A stretch of 64,000 bases of DNA from the NCBI GenBank assembly GCA_905234565.1, contig CAJOHW010000001.1, positions 19,732-83,731 of the forward strand, written 5' to 3'. Numbering within the stretch: position 1 is the first letter of the stretch; every line of letters begins with the position of its first letter. Of the stretch, positions 40,217 to 50,533 are shown in pieces. The position numbers were made by a program, and so were the translations under genes. This DNA comes from an uncultured Oscillibacter sp. (GTDB lineage: Bacteria > Bacillota > Clostridia > Oscillospirales > Oscillospiraceae). The notes beneath the pieces are model-generated. The model did no database searches. It was not told the DNA's origin and was given only the letters and a program-made list of their open reading frames with translations.

Positions 40217-40933
40217 TTACTTCCTGGCGGAGGCCTTCTGGGGATTCCGCCCGGAGGCCTTCTGCGGGTTGCGGCTGGTGTCCGCGCCGGCCTGCTTGAT
40301 CTTGTGGACCTTCACCGTGGACTTCACCGTCACCAGTCCGCCCTTGGGGCCCGGCACCGCGCCGCACACCGCCAGGAGGTTCTGCTCCGGGTCCACCTTC
40401 ACCACCGCAAGATTCTGCACCGTCACCTGTTCCATGCCCATGTGGCCCGCGCCAATGTGTCCTTTGAACACCCGGGAGGGGTCCGTGCCCGCGCCCAGGG
40501 AGCCGGGATGCCGCCCCACGGGGCCGCTGCCGTGGCTCTCTTTGAGCCGGTGGGCTCCGCAGCGCTTAATGACGCCCTGATAGCCGTGGCCCTTGCTGGT
40601 GCCCGTCACGTCCACGAAATCGCCCACGGCGAAGGTGTCCGCCTTTACAATGTCGCCCACGCTCAGGTCCCCGGCGTTTTCCAGGTTGAATTCCTTCAAA
40701 TACTTCTTGGGGCCGACCCCGGCCTTGTTCAAATGGCCCAGCTCCGGCTTGGTCAGCTTCCGCTCGGCAACATCTCCGAAGCCCAGCTGTACCGCCTCAT
40801 AGCCCTCTTTTTCCTTGGTCTTCTTCTGCACGACCGTGCAGGGCCCCGCCTCAATGACGGTGACGGGAATCACCCGTCCGTTTTCATCGAAGACCTGGGA
40901 CATCCCCACTTTCCTGCCGATGATTGCTTTCAT
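40217..40933 (-). CDS. rplC: 50S ribosomal protein L3
   Basis: MKAIIGRKVGMSQVFDENGRVIPVTVIEAGPC; GRHPGSLGAGTDPSRVFKG. Confidence 0.98.
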   Translation of the reverse strand: MKAIIGRKVGMSQVFDENGRVIPVTVIEAGPCTVVQKKTKEKEGYEAVQLGFGDVAERKLTKPELGHLNKAGVGPKKYLKEFNLENAGDLSVGDIVKADTFAVGDFVDVTGTSKGHGYQGVIKRCGAHRLKESHGSGPVGRHPGSLGAGTDPSRVFKGHIGAGHMGMEQVTVQNLAVVKVDPEQNLLAVCGAVPGPKGGLVTVKSTVKVHKIKQAGADTSRNPQKASGRNPQKASARK

Positions 40934-41059
40934 CTGTTTTCCTCCTTACAGGTTATTGGTCGGCGCGCTCCTAATAAATTTAAGAGCTTTCCACCGACTT
41001 GACCCGCCTCCGGCCGCCGCCGGCGGCCCTTGGCAAGGGTAACTTACGTGCTTTGCGCT

Positions 41060-41371
41060 TTACAGCTTTACGTTGAACTCCACGCCGGCGGGCAGTTCCA
41101 GGGCCATCAGGGCCTCCACCGTCTTGGGCGTAGACTTGGTAATGTCAATGAGCCGCTTGTGGGTGCGCCGCTCGAACTGCTCCCGGCTGTCCTTGTACTT
41201 GTGGACCGCCCGGAGAATCGTGACGATCTCCTTTTTCGTGGGCAGGGGGATAGGCCCGGACACCTCCGCGCCGGTACGGCGGGCGGTTTCCACGATTTTT
41301 TCGGCGCTCTGGTCAATGACCTGGTGGTCATAGGCTTTCAGCCGGATGCGGATAAGCTGTTTCTGTGCCAT
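41060..41371 (-). CDS. rpsJ: 30S ribosomal protein S10
   Basis: [47 protein letters not shown]. Confidence 0.98.
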   Translation of the reverse strand: MAQKQLIRIRLKAYDHQVIDQSAEKIVETARRTGAEVSGPIPLPTKKEIVTILRAVHKYKDSREQFERRTHKRLIDITKSTPKTVEALMALELPAGVEFNVKL

Positions 41372-41660
41372 GGTGATTCCTCCGTACTCCTTTTTTGCTT
41401 GCCAGTACGGCGGGAAAAATCTATACGCGCTGCCGTGCGTATCATTCCTGCTCACGAGAAAACCGGCGCGGAGTTTCCGGCCGGTGGGATCGTGGCGCGG
41501 CGATCTACGCTGCGTACGGACCTTTCTCAGCCGCCCGATTGACGGACATACTCCCCGGAAGTTCCCCTGCGCCGCCCCTTTCGGGCCTCGGACAGGCAAT
41601 CTCCCGGTTCATCGCAGACCCTGCAAAGGTTGCAAACGCAACTTTTTCGCAGGTTCGTTT

Positions 41661-41689
41661 ATCATAAAGCAAATCCTCCCTCTTGTCAA
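41661..41689 (-). promoter_or_regulatory. Strong SigA promoter of the S10-spc-alpha operon
   Basis: Minus strand TTGACA - 17 nt - TATGAT, about 290 nt upstream of rpsJ. Confidence 0.85.
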
Positions 41690-41752
41690 GGGGGGATTTG
41701 ATGTTTTTCACAATTTTTTCCGGGAAAATTTTACAGGGGCTCATGGGGTCCC

Positions 41753-41898
41753 CCTCATCCGCCCCAGTGTGCGCACTGGGGCACCTTCCCCCACAGAGGG
41801 AAGGCTTGGGGCGCTCAAAAATTGAAACCGCTATCAAAGATGATAGGGCAAAAGCCCTCCCCACTTGTGGGGAGGGTGCCCCGGAGGGGCGGGTGAGG
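41753..41898. repeat. 146-bp palindromic MITE-like element
   Basis: Terminal inverted repeats CCTCATCCGCCCC / GGGGCGGGTGAGG; internal arms around gcaccttcccccacagagggaaggctt and aagccctccccacttgtggggagggtgc. Confidence 0.85.
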
Positions 41899-42031
41899 CG
41901 TCCTCCCGCCGCAGACGGCAAGCGCCGCAAAAACCGCCCCCCGCCAAGAGGCAGGGGGCAGAAAACAGTTTCAAAAACCGCACGGCAGACGCGCCGTCAC
42001 AGGGGCATGAAGGGCCGGGAGCTTTTTTCCT

Positions 42032-43372
42032 TTACTTCAAAGACTCCAGCCGGGCTTCCAGCGCGCCCCGGGCGTCCTCATAGCCGGGCTTGCCCAGCAG
42101 GGCGAACATATTCTTCTTGTAGGCCTCCACACCGGGCTGGTCGAAGGGATTCACGCCGATCATATAGCCGGAGATGGCCAGGCTCTTCCAGAAGAAGTAC
42201 ACCAGCTCACCGAAGCCGTAGTCGTCCAGCTTGTCCAGGGTCACCAGCAGGTTGGGGGTGCCGCCGTCCACATGGGCCAGGAGGGTGCCCTTCATGGCCT
42301 TCTCGTTCATCTCCTGCATGGAGACCCCGGCGGCAAAGTTCAGCCCGTCCACATTGGCGGGATCGTTGGGCACGTACAGCTCCTGGCGGGCGTTCTTCAC
42401 CCACAGCACCGTCTCGAACATGGTCCGGGAGCCGTCCTGGATGAACTGGCCGATGGAGTGCAGGTCCGTGGTGAAGTTGGCGGACACCGGGAACAGGCCC
42501 TTGTTGTCCTTGCCCTCGGACTCCGCCATGAGCTGCTTGTACCACTCGCCGAACATGGTCAGAGAGGGCTCGTAACTGGCCAGAATCTCCACGCTCTTGC
42601 CCTTCATGAGCATAATGAACCGGGTGGCGGCGTAGAGCATGGCGTCGTTCTGGAAGAGATCCGGGTTCTTGTAGCGCTCACAGGCGTCGGCGCAGCCCTT
42701 CATCACCGCGTCGATGTCGATGCCGCCGGCGGCCATGGGCAGCAGGCCCACCGCGCTCAGGCAGGAGAACCGTCCGCCGATGTTGTCGGGCACCACGAAA
42801 GTCTCGTAGCCCTCTTCCACCGCAAGGCCCCGGAGCGCGCCCTTCTTGGCGTCGGTGGTGGCGTAGATGCGGGACTTGGCCCCCTCCTTGCCGTACTTCT
42901 CCTCCAGTTTCGCCTTGAACAGCCGGAAGGCCACGGCAGGCTCCGTGGTGGTGCCGGACTTGGAGATGACGTTGACGGAGAAGTCCCGGTCGCCGATGAT
43001 GTCGAAGATGTTCTGGACATAGTCGGAGCTGATGTTGTTTCCGGCAAAGTAGACTTCCACGCCCTTGCCCTTGATCTGGTTGCCGAAGGGCCCCTTGACG
43101 AATTCCAAAGCGGCCCGGGCACCCAGATAGCTGCCGCCAATGCCGATGGCCACCAGCACCTGGCTCTGCTCCTGAATCCGCTTGGCGGCGGCCTTGATCC
43201 GGGCGAACTCCTCCTTGTCATAGGTGTTGGGCAGATCGTGCCAGCCCAGCATCTCGGCCCCCGCGCCGGAGTGATCCATCAGGGTCTTGAAAGCCGCCTC
43301 CACCTGGGGACGGACAAAGGCCAGCTCGTTCTCCCGCAGGCCCGCGTTGCGGATGTTCAGTTGGATGGACAT
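42032..43372 (-). CDS. pgi: Glucose-6-phosphate isomerase
   Basis: [48 protein letters not shown]. Confidence 0.97.
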   Translation of the reverse strand: MSIQLNIRNAGLRENELAFVRPQVEAAFKTLMDHSGAGAEMLGWHDLPNTYDKEEFARIKAAAKRIQEQSQVLVAIGIGGSYLGARAALEFVKGPFGNQIKGKGVEVYFAGNNISSDYVQNIFDIIGDRDFSVNVISKSGTTTEPAVAFRLFKAKLEEKYGKEGAKSRIYATTDAKKGALRGLAVEEGYETFVVPDNIGGRFSCLSAVGLLPMAAGGIDIDAVMKGCADACERYKNPDLFQNDAMLYAATRFIMLMKGKSVEILASYEPSLTMFGEWYKQLMAESEGKDNKGLFPVSANFTTDLHSIGQFIQDGSRTMFETVLWVKNARQELYVPNDPANVDGLNFAAGVSMQEMNEKAMKGTLLAHVDGGTPNLLVTLDKLDDYGFGELVYFFWKSLAISGYMIGVNPFDQPGVEAYKKNMFALLGKPGYEDARGALEARLESLK

Positions 43373-43451
43373 TTCGCATTTCTCCTTTTCAACTATGCTC
43401 TTCAAGGGGACAGGAAGTCCCCATAAGGCCCTTGTGATTTGCCGTGTGTTC

Positions 43452-46400
43452 CTACTCCATGGGGATGGGGTTCACCACCGGGAGGTCGTTTCCCGCCGGG
43501 GGGTCCGGAACCACCGCTTCGCCGCCGCTGGTGGTGATCACATCCTCCTGGCTAAAGAGCGTGATCTCCATCTCCGGCGTCACATACGCTTTTCCCACAG
43601 CTTCCGCCTCCTTGCTCCCGGCGTTCCCGGCAAACCAGTCCTCCGCCGCCCGGCCATACCGGTACAGCGCCAGGACCACCTGCCGCAGCGGCGTGTCTTC
43701 CCGCTGTTTCAGCACCGCGTAGACATAGTTCATGGCGCTGTATGAAACCTCCACCCGGCTGTCCCCGGCGGAGACTGCAAAGGAATACGCCGTCCCCAGG
43801 TCCCGGGCGGGAATCCCTGGCAGGGAAAGACACCAGCCGTCCCCGGTTTGCTTCATCTCCGCTGCGTTTCCCTGCATAGACGCGGCGTACGCCCCGTCCT
43901 CTGGCAGGGTAAAGTACAGCCGCAGCACCGTGTCCGCGTCCAGGGACAGGTTCGCCCCCGTCAGGGCAATGCCGTCCCCCTCTGAGACCGGGGGCATGGG
44001 GACACAGGTCTCCAAAATCTCCGGGAGAGAGGATTCCAGATCCCCCCGGCAGCCGCCGCTGGGGTTCTTTCCATAGTGAAAATAAGTCCGGGCGGCCCGG
44101 CCCAGGTCATAGGCCGCGTCACACAGGGCGGAAAGCGTCGGTTCCTGCTCCGCCGCCGCCTGGAAATACCGCTCCACGGTGTAGCGGAAGCCGGTTTTTG
44201 TCACGTCCGCTCCGGTGGCGTCCGCCGTCAGGGGCCACAGACTGCCGTCCCCGCCGTAGAGCCGCAGTACCAGGGTGTCCCCCAGTTCCTTGGGGGCAGC
44301 GGCATAGGGGACCACATAGACAATCCCGTCCTCCGACTCCATCTGCTCCGCGTCGGCAAGGGGCAGCGTCACCGTGCCTCCGGGTCCGCTGACCTCCGCA
44401 TAGGCGGTGCCCTCCGCCGGGTCCGGCACCGACAGCAAAAACCGCAGTCCGAACTGACCGTCTAACCGCACGCTGGCTCCCGTCACCCGGGCCGGGTCCG
44501 AAAGCACCCGCACCAACACCGGGTCCGTGTACACCGTCTCCGCCTCCGGGGCGGAGGCGGCGCAGAAATAGGCGTAAACGCCCTGCTCCAACTCCGCCGG
44601 AAGGGCATAGGTTTTCTCTATGGCGTCCTCTATGGCCCTGCCGTCCCGGTACCACTGATAGGAAATCGATCCAGGGCTTCCCGCCGTCACAGCGGCGCGG
44701 GCGGTGAGCTGTCCCTTCGTCCCGGAGAGCAGGGTCACGCCAGAGGGCTGGGCGTCAAAGGCGACGCTCCCCTCAAAGGGCGGAACCGTCAGTTCCAGTT
44801 CCGCCTCCCGCTCCACGTCCCCCAGCGACAGGGCGGCCGTCAGTGTCACGGCGGCGTCAGGTTCTCCAAAGGCTCCCCGGGTAACGGTACCCGTCTCCGG
44901 ATCCACCACGTTCTCCTGAGAGGACCGCCACCGGACCTGTACTCCCCCCGGAAGCTCGGAGGGAAGGCACAGATCCGTTTTCACAGCCTCGGGGGATCCG
45001 TTGTCCCCCCGGACGGTATCCCATAGTCCGGAGGCCGCCGCGTCCATAATCTCCGCCGGTCCCAGCGGCGACGCCACCGCTTTCAGGGTAAAGTTGTACT
45101 TCTCCTCTGTCCACACCGCGCCGCTGGGACTGCCGGACCAAGAGGTCCCCGCCGCCGGGTCGGCGTAATCGTCATAGCCGATGGCGGACCGGGGCGCGCC
45201 GTCCAGGGCCGTCAGCCGGACCACCGCCGCGAAAGCGCTGCCCGCCTCCCCCAGGGCAACAGGGGTCCGGAGGGGAATCGTGTACCAGCCGGGGAACTCC
45301 GCCGTCAGGCGGCCCTTTTCAGAGAAAGCATAGCCGTCAAAGCTCTCAAAATCCGGAATGACATCGATCTCCGCCTGAATGGGGGCAAAGGGCACGAAAA
45401 CCCGGACAGAGCGCACCCACTGGTCCTCCGCGGATACCTGGAACACCCGGGCGTAGTGGGTGGGGCGGCTGCCGTACAGGGACACCATGGCCCCGTCCAT
45501 CTTGTAGTCGTACTCGTAAACCGTCTCCGCCGGATCATAATCCCGGACGCCGTCTATGGCCAGGGCGTTGATGGGGAAATTCGTGTCCTCATAGGAGATC
45601 CAGAAGTACCCGTCCGCCCCCCAGTCGGAACCCCAGCTGTTTTTGATGAGCCAGGCCCCGTCAGCGGCGGGCTGGCGTCCGGAGCGGAAGTTCGTCCGGG
45701 GATAGGCGTCGTCCCAGCCCGCAATCTCCACCATGTGGTTGGTGGCCAGGTCCCCGTAGCGGTTTAAGAGGCCGCCGTTGTAGTAATACGCCGCCTCTGA
45801 GCCGTTATAATACAGGGTGCTTCCGTTTCCGGCGGCGGAAGTGGCGGTGCCGTACCAGTACATGGACGCCGCCGCGCCGCCGTATTCCATGACCGCCCTC
45901 TGCAAGGCGGTCCGGTCCTCCAGCCTCTTCTCCCCGTTCAGAAACAGGATGTTCTCCACCCGGAAGCGCTTTTCCTTCCCCTTCGTGGTATTCAAAGATC
46001 GATAGCCCAGATATCCCGTACGGTAGGGGTCCGCAGCTTCCTCCACCGCCCCGCTCAGGTCCGTCCCCCGGGTCAGATAGGCGGCGGCGTAGTACCGGTT
46101 TCCGGCGTCCCCCGGGTCCCGGGACCAGCCCTGGTCCGTGTTCCCGGCGATGTCGCTGGCGGCATAGGCCATGTGCATCTCGGAGAGATCCCGCGCCCCG
46201 TATTCATGCTGCTTCAGCCACGCCTCCGCAATGGCGTAGGTTCCAAAGGCCCAGCACAGCTCGTTGGTGCCCTGGTCCCGGACCGGGGTCTGCCAGTCCC
46301 GCTCCCGGGCGTCAAAGGCGGCAGGGATCTCCTCCTCCATTCCCTGTAAGACCGCAGGGGCGGGGGCATAGCCCAAACGGGTCCCCTCCTGGACCAGACC

Positions 46401-46550
46401 GTCTAAGATCTCCGGCGTCTCCCGGGACGGGGCCTCCGCGTAAACGTCCCGCTCTCCGTCCGCTAAGGCGGGGACAGGAGGAACCATCACAGTTCCCGCC
46501 AGCAGCGCCGCCGCGAAAGCCGCCCCGGCAATCCGGCGCGCAATTCTCAT
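43452..46550 (-). CDS. Secreted C1 (papain-like) peptidase with lectin-like and Ig-like modules
   Basis: Signal peptide; [20 protein letters not shown] (catalytic Cys), [12 protein letters not shown] (His), [20 protein letters not shown] (Asn); 1032 aa. Confidence 0.92.
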   Translation of the reverse strand: MRIARRIAGAAFAAALLAGTVMVPPVPALADGERDVYAEAPSRETPEILDGLVQEGTRLGYAPAPAVLQGMEEEIPAAFDARERDWQTPVRDQGTNELCWAFGTYAIAEAWLKQHEYGARDLSEMHMAYAASDIAGNTDQGWSRDPGDAGNRYYAAAYLTRGTDLSGAVEEAADPYRTGYLGYRSLNTTKGKEKRFRVENILFLNGEKRLEDRTALQRAVMEYGGAAASMYWYGTATSAAGNGSTLYYNGSEAAYYYNGGLLNRYGDLATNHMVEIAGWDDAYPRTNFRSGRQPAADGAWLIKNSWGSDWGADGYFWISYEDTNFPINALAIDGVRDYDPAETVYEYDYKMDGAMVSLYGSRPTHYARVFQVSAEDQWVRSVRVFVPFAPIQAEIDVIPDFESFDGYAFSEKGRLTAEFPGWYTIPLRTPVALGEAGSAFAAVVRLTALDGAPRSAIGYDDYADPAAGTSWSGSPSGAVWTEEKYNFTLKAVASPLGPAEIMDAAASGLWDTVRGDNGSPEAVKTDLCLPSELPGGVQVRWRSSQENVVDPETGTVTRGAFGEPDAAVTLTAALSLGDVEREAELELTVPPFEGSVAFDAQPSGVTLLSGTKGQLTARAAVTAGSPGSISYQWYRDGRAIEDAIEKTYALPAELEQGVYAYFCAASAPEAETVYTDPVLVRVLSDPARVTGASVRLDGQFGLRFLLSVPDPAEGTAYAEVSGPGGTVTLPLADAEQMESEDGIVYVVPYAAAPKELGDTLVLRLYGGDGSLWPLTADATGADVTKTGFRYTVERYFQAAAEQEPTLSALCDAAYDLGRAARTYFHYGKNPSGGCRGDLESSLPEILETCVPMPPVSEGDGIALTGANLSLDADTVLRLYFTLPEDGAYAASMQGNAAEMKQTGDGWCLSLPGIPARDLGTAYSFAVSAGDSRVEVSYSAMNYVYAVLKQREDTPLRQVVLALYRYGRAAEDWFAGNAGSKEAEAVGKAYVTPEMEITLFSQEDVITTSGGEAVVPDPPAGNDLPVVNPIPME

Positions 46551-46754
46551 GACAATCCCCCCTTCCGCTGTTTTTGCGTTTATAATTCTAATATGGAATC
46601 ATACCACACCTTGCCCGCCGTGGCAAGCGGCTTTTCCCTGGTTTTGCCCTCCGCCGGGAGAGTTCGGCAAAAAAAGATTGCGCCGTAAAGAGAGAACGCT
46701 TATAATATTCAACATCAAATGCGGGCAATCCTGCCAAAGACGGAGGCGGAATCC

Positions 46755-48302
46755 ATGAAACTGGCGTCATCACAGCAAATGCGGGAACTGGACCGGCAGG
46801 CCATCGAGGACCGGGGCATCCCCTCCATGGATCTGATGGAGCGGGCGGCGGGGTATGTGGCCCAGGCGGCGGCTTCCCTGACATCCCGGCGGGGGCGGAT
46901 CGCGGTGCTGTGCGGTCCGGGGAACAACGGCGGAGACGGCCTGGGGGCGGCACGGCGGCTGTTTTTGGAGGGGTTCCATGTGCGGGTGTTCCTGGCGGGG
47001 GACTATGAGAAACTGACGGAGGACGCTTTAGAAGAAACCCGTCGGCTGTCCACCTGCGGCGTCACCTTAGAACTGCTGGATCCGGAGGATCCGGACCAGC
47101 GGTCCTTTGTCCGAAACGCCGACTGTATCATAGACGCCCTGTTCGGCGTGGGGCTCTCCCGGGAGATCCGGCCCGAGTCCCCCTTTGGCATCGCCATAGA
47201 CTGGATCCAATCCTCCCACGCTGCCGTGGTGGCGGCGGACATCCCCAGCGGCGTGGAGGCGGACACCGGGCGGATTCTGGGGCAGGCAGTCCGGGCGGAC
47301 AAAACCGTCACCTTCTCCCTTCCCAAAATCGGTCACGCCGTGGGAGACGGGGCGTTGTACTCCGGGGCGGTGGAGGTCCGGGACATCGGCGTCCCGGCGG
47401 ATTTGATCCGGGCGGTCCGCTGCCCGGTCCAGACCGTGGAGGCCTCCTTCGTCCGGGAGGCCCTGCCGCCGCGAAAGCCCGACGGCCACAAGGGGGATTT
47501 CGGAAAGCTCCTCATTGTGGGCGGGTCCCGGGGCTATACCGGGGCGCCCTATTTAGCGGCCTCCGCCGCCGTCCGGTCCGGCTGCGGACTGGTGTATCTG
47601 GGGGTGCCCCAGGGGATCTGGGCCGTGGAGGCAGTGAAGTGTACCTGCGCCATGCCCTTCCCCCTGCCCACCGCGCCGGATTCCCCGGGACTGGACGATC
47701 TCTCCCTGTCCGCCATTGCGGAAAGGCAACGGGCCTGCCAAGTCTTAGCCTTGGGACCGGGACTGGGCCGATCCGACGCCCTGACGGAGCTGGTGTGTAC
47801 CCTTCTGCGGGAGACGGAGCAGCCTGTGGTCTTGGACGCCGACGGCATAAACGCCCTGGAAGGGCATATAGATGTACTGGACAGCCGCCTGGGCCGCGTC
47901 ACCATCCTGACCCCCCACGACGGGGAGTTTGCCCGGATCTGCCCGGACTTCCGTCCCCAGGGGGACCGGGTGGGGCAGGCCCGGGACTTTGCCGCCGCCC
48001 ATGGGTGCGTCCTGGTCCTCAAGGGCCACCGGACCGTCACCGCCTCCCCTCTGGGAAACGTGCTGGTGAACACCACGGGAAATTCCGGCCTTGCCAAGGG
48101 CGGCAGCGGGGACGTACTCACGGGGCTTACCGCCTCCCTGCTGTGCCAGGGGGCCGCTCCGGTCCAGGCCGCCGCCGCCGCTGTGTGGATCCATGGCCGG
48201 GCGGGGGATCTGGCGGCAAAGGCCCTGGGGCCTTACGCCATGACCCCCAAAGACGTGATCGCCCGTCTGGGGCGGGCCATCCGGGACGCGGCGGAGGGAT
48301 AA
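46755..48302 (+). CDS. nnr: Bifunctional NAD(P)H-hydrate epimerase / ADP-dependent dehydratase
   Basis: GPGNNGGDGLGAARRL epimerase motif; C-terminal carbohydrate-kinase-like NTTGNSGLAKGGSGDVLTGL. Confidence 0.96.
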   Translation: MKLASSQQMRELDRQAIEDRGIPSMDLMERAAGYVAQAAASLTSRRGRIAVLCGPGNNGGDGLGAARRLFLEGFHVRVFLAGDYEKLTEDALEETRRLSTCGVTLELLDPEDPDQRSFVRNADCIIDALFGVGLSREIRPESPFGIAIDWIQSSHAAVVAADIPSGVEADTGRILGQAVRADKTVTFSLPKIGHAVGDGALYSGAVEVRDIGVPADLIRAVRCPVQTVEASFVREALPPRKPDGHKGDFGKLLIVGGSRGYTGAPYLAASAAVRSGCGLVYLGVPQGIWAVEAVKCTCAMPFPLPTAPDSPGLDDLSLSAIAERQRACQVLALGPGLGRSDALTELVCTLLRETEQPVVLDADGINALEGHIDVLDSRLGRVTILTPHDGEFARICPDFRPQGDRVGQARDFAAAHGCVLVLKGHRTVTASPLGNVLVNTTGNSGLAKGGSGDVLTGLTASLLCQGAAPVQAAAAAVWIHGRAGDLAAKALGPYAMTPKDVIARLGRAIRDAAEG

Positions 48303-48330
48303 AACATTTTGCGTAATCGGAGGGACAGCC

Positions 48331-48912
48331 GTGCGGAAGGGACTGCTCTACCTGACGATACTCCTGACACTGGCGCTGTCAGGCTGCGGAACCCAGGAGG
48401 CCGATCCCCGGGAGGCGTACCGGTCCATGTCCGGCTGCGCCATGGAGGCGGAGGTCACCTGTGACCAGGAGGGCGTCCCGTGGACGGGTACGCTTCGCTG
48501 CGTGTACCTGCCGGAGGGGGAGTGTACGGTGGAAGTCCTTGCGCCCGATTCCATCGCCGGGGTACGGGCGGTGCTGGACGGGGACCGCCGGTCCCTGCGC
48601 TTCAATGGAAAGAATTTGGACGCCGGGGCCGTCAGCCAAGAGGGCCTCAGCCCCGCGGAGTGCCTGCCCGCCATGGTGGACGCTTTGCGCCAGGGCTGGC
48701 TCTTAGAAGAAAACCGGGAGAATTGGGACGGCGTTCCCTGTGTGCGCCTGGCCCTGGACCGGGACGGCACTGTGGCGGACAAAGTCCAGACCACCCTGTG
48801 GCTGCGCCAGTCGGACGGCACTCCCCTCCGGGGGGAGATCGCCGTGGACGGGGAAACGGTCCTGTGGGCGGAGTTTACAAGCTTTGCCTTTTATGGTATA
48901 ATGGATCCGTGA
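48331..48912 (+). CDS. Putative lipoprotein (LolA/outer-membrane-carrier-like fold possible)
   Basis: Lipobox LTLALSGCG; 193 aa. Confidence 0.7.
   Translation: MRKGLLYLTILLTLALSGCGTQEADPREAYRSMSGCAMEAEVTCDQEGVPWTGTLRCVYLPEGECTVEVLAPDSIAGVRAVLDGDRRSLRFNGKNLDAGAVSQEGLSPAECLPAMVDALRQGWLLEENRENWDGVPCVRLALDRDGTVADKVQTTLWLRQSDGTPLRGEIAVDGETVLWAEFTSFAFYGIMDP
48874..48902 (+). promoter_or_regulatory. SigA promoter for alr inside the 3' end of the lipoprotein gene
   Basis: TTTACA - 17 nt - TATAAT. Confidence 0.75.
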
Positions 48913-48981
48913 GGGGAAATTTCCTGTCAGACGGACCGCTGGGCGGTCCGTCTGGGAACGCATGGAAAGGGGGAACGGGTT

Positions 48982-50154
48982 TTGCGGGAAGAAGAGGTTT
49001 TGCGCCGCACTTGGGCGGAGATCGATTTGGACGCCCTGGCGTGGAACTATCACGCCGCCCGGCGGCGCATCGGACCGGAGGTCAGGTATCTGGGAGTGGT
49101 GAAGGCGGACGCCTACGGCCACGGGGCCGTCCAGATCTCCCGGAAACTGGAGGAACTGGGCTGTGACTATCTGGCGGTGTCCAGCCTGGACGAGGCCCGG
49201 GAACTGCGGGAGGGGGGCATCACGGGGCCTGTCCTGATTCTGGGCCATACGCCGCCGGAGATGACCGCCCAGCTTCTGCGCTGGAACATCACCCAGACCG
49301 TCTCCGCCCTGGCGAAAGCGGAGGCGTACAGCGAAGCCGCCCAGGCCGCCGGCGGCACGCTGAGAGTACATATCAAAGTGGATACGGGGATGTCCCGCCT
49401 GGGCTTTCTGGTGCGGGACGGGCACTTTACAGACGGCGTCCAGGCCATTGCCCGGGCCTGTGCCCTGCCCAATCTGGAACCGGAGGGGATCTTTACCCAC
49501 TTCTCCTGCTCCGACAGCGACACCCCCTCCGACCGGGACTATACCACGGAGCAGTTCCGCGTCTTTACCGCCGTGCTGGACGCCCTGGCCCAAGGAGGAC
49601 GGCGGTTCCCCCTGCGCCACTGTGCCAACAGCGGCGCCCTGGCCCGGTATCCGGAGACGTTTTTGGATATGGTCCGTCCCGGCATCGCCCTCTACGGCGG
49701 GGACCGGGACGCGGAGGCCATGGGAATGCGGCCTGTGATGACCTTGAAATCCTGCGTCTCCACCATCAAAATCCTGGACCCCGGCACGGAGATCAGCTAC
49801 GGCCGCACCTGCCGCACGGAGGGCCGCCGCCGGGTAGGGGTTCTCCCCATCGGCTACGCCGACGGGCTGTTCCGGGGTCTCTCCAACCGGATGTCCTTCT
49901 GGACGGAGGCCGGTCCCGCCCCGATTCTGGGCCGGATCTGCATGGATATGACCATGGCGGACCTGTCGGACCTGCCGGAGGTCCGGGTGGGCAGCGCCGT
50001 GGAGGTCTTTGGCACCCATCAGAGAGCGGATACCCTGGCGGAGATGCTGGATACTATCCCCTATGAGCTGGTGTGCGCCGTCAGCAAGCGGGTGCCCCGG
50101 CTGTACTTGGAGGGCGGACAGGTAAAGGAGCGGAGCCTGCGGATTATGGCGTGA
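48982..50154 (+). CDS. alr: Alanine racemase
   Basis: GVVKADAYGHGAVQISR PLP-lysine motif; MVRPGIALYGGDRD; RICMDMTMADLSD. Confidence 0.97.
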   Translation: MREEEVLRRTWAEIDLDALAWNYHAARRRIGPEVRYLGVVKADAYGHGAVQISRKLEELGCDYLAVSSLDEARELREGGITGPVLILGHTPPEMTAQLLRWNITQTVSALAKAEAYSEAAQAAGGTLRVHIKVDTGMSRLGFLVRDGHFTDGVQAIARACALPNLEPEGIFTHFSCSDSDTPSDRDYTTEQFRVFTAVLDALAQGGRRFPLRHCANSGALARYPETFLDMVRPGIALYGGDRDAEAMGMRPVMTLKSCVSTIKILDPGTEISYGRTCRTEGRRRVGVLPIGYADGLFRGLSNRMSFWTEAGPAPILGRICMDMTMADLSDLPEVRVGSAVEVFGTHQRADTLAEMLDTIPYELVCAVSKRVPRLYLEGGQVKERSLRIMA

Positions 50155-50168
50155 AACTGATTTGTTTG

Positions 50169-50242
50169 CTCGTGAACGATAAGATTTGCCGTCAGTTGCC
50201 GTGTCAGTGACCTAAACTTTGGCAAATCTTAGAGAGCGCGAT
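50169..50242 (+). repeat. 74-bp palindromic repeat, copy C (alr-mazF spacer)
   Basis: CTCGTGAACGATAAGATTTGCCGTCAGTTGCCGTGTCAGTGACCTAAACTTTGGCAAATCTTAGAGAGCGCGAT. Confidence 0.92.
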
Positions 50243-50533
50243 GAAAAAGTCCCCGCACACAAGGGTGCCCCAGGGCATAGGATGCTCTGGGGCGGAAGGC
50301 GGAAATTTCCCCGTTGCACGGGAAGATGCCCCCGGGAGAGAATTGCTGCTGATACGGCAAATCTTTTCCCGGCCGGGTATAAATTCCGGCCCTGTGTGGG
50401 AGACTGAAAGCGGCCCTACCGAATCCGAAACCCCTCTGTGCGCGCCTCCGGGCTGTCCCCGTCCCATGGGCAGGGCGGCGTTGGGCAGGCGCGGGGGGTT
50501 CCGGGCGGTGGCAGGTACTTCTTTCGGCGGAGT

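Noticed and set aside
41401-41460. Possible fifth copy of the 74-bp repeat (ctcacgag end near the rpsJ leader)
   Set aside because: Only about 9 nt of the end match (CTCGTGAGC); the rest does not align and lacks the AAGATTTGCC arm.
41505-41930. 141-aa ORF on - strand (MRRLPSAAGGRLTRPSGAPSPQVGRAF...)
   Set aside because: Translation through the 146-bp palindromic repeat; a typical annotation artefact of such repeats.
34169-50371. 74-bp element considered as a tRNA because of its length
   Set aside because: No acceptor-ACCA logic, no T-loop GGTTCRA motif and no anticodon arm; the symmetric long hairpin does not fit a cloverleaf.
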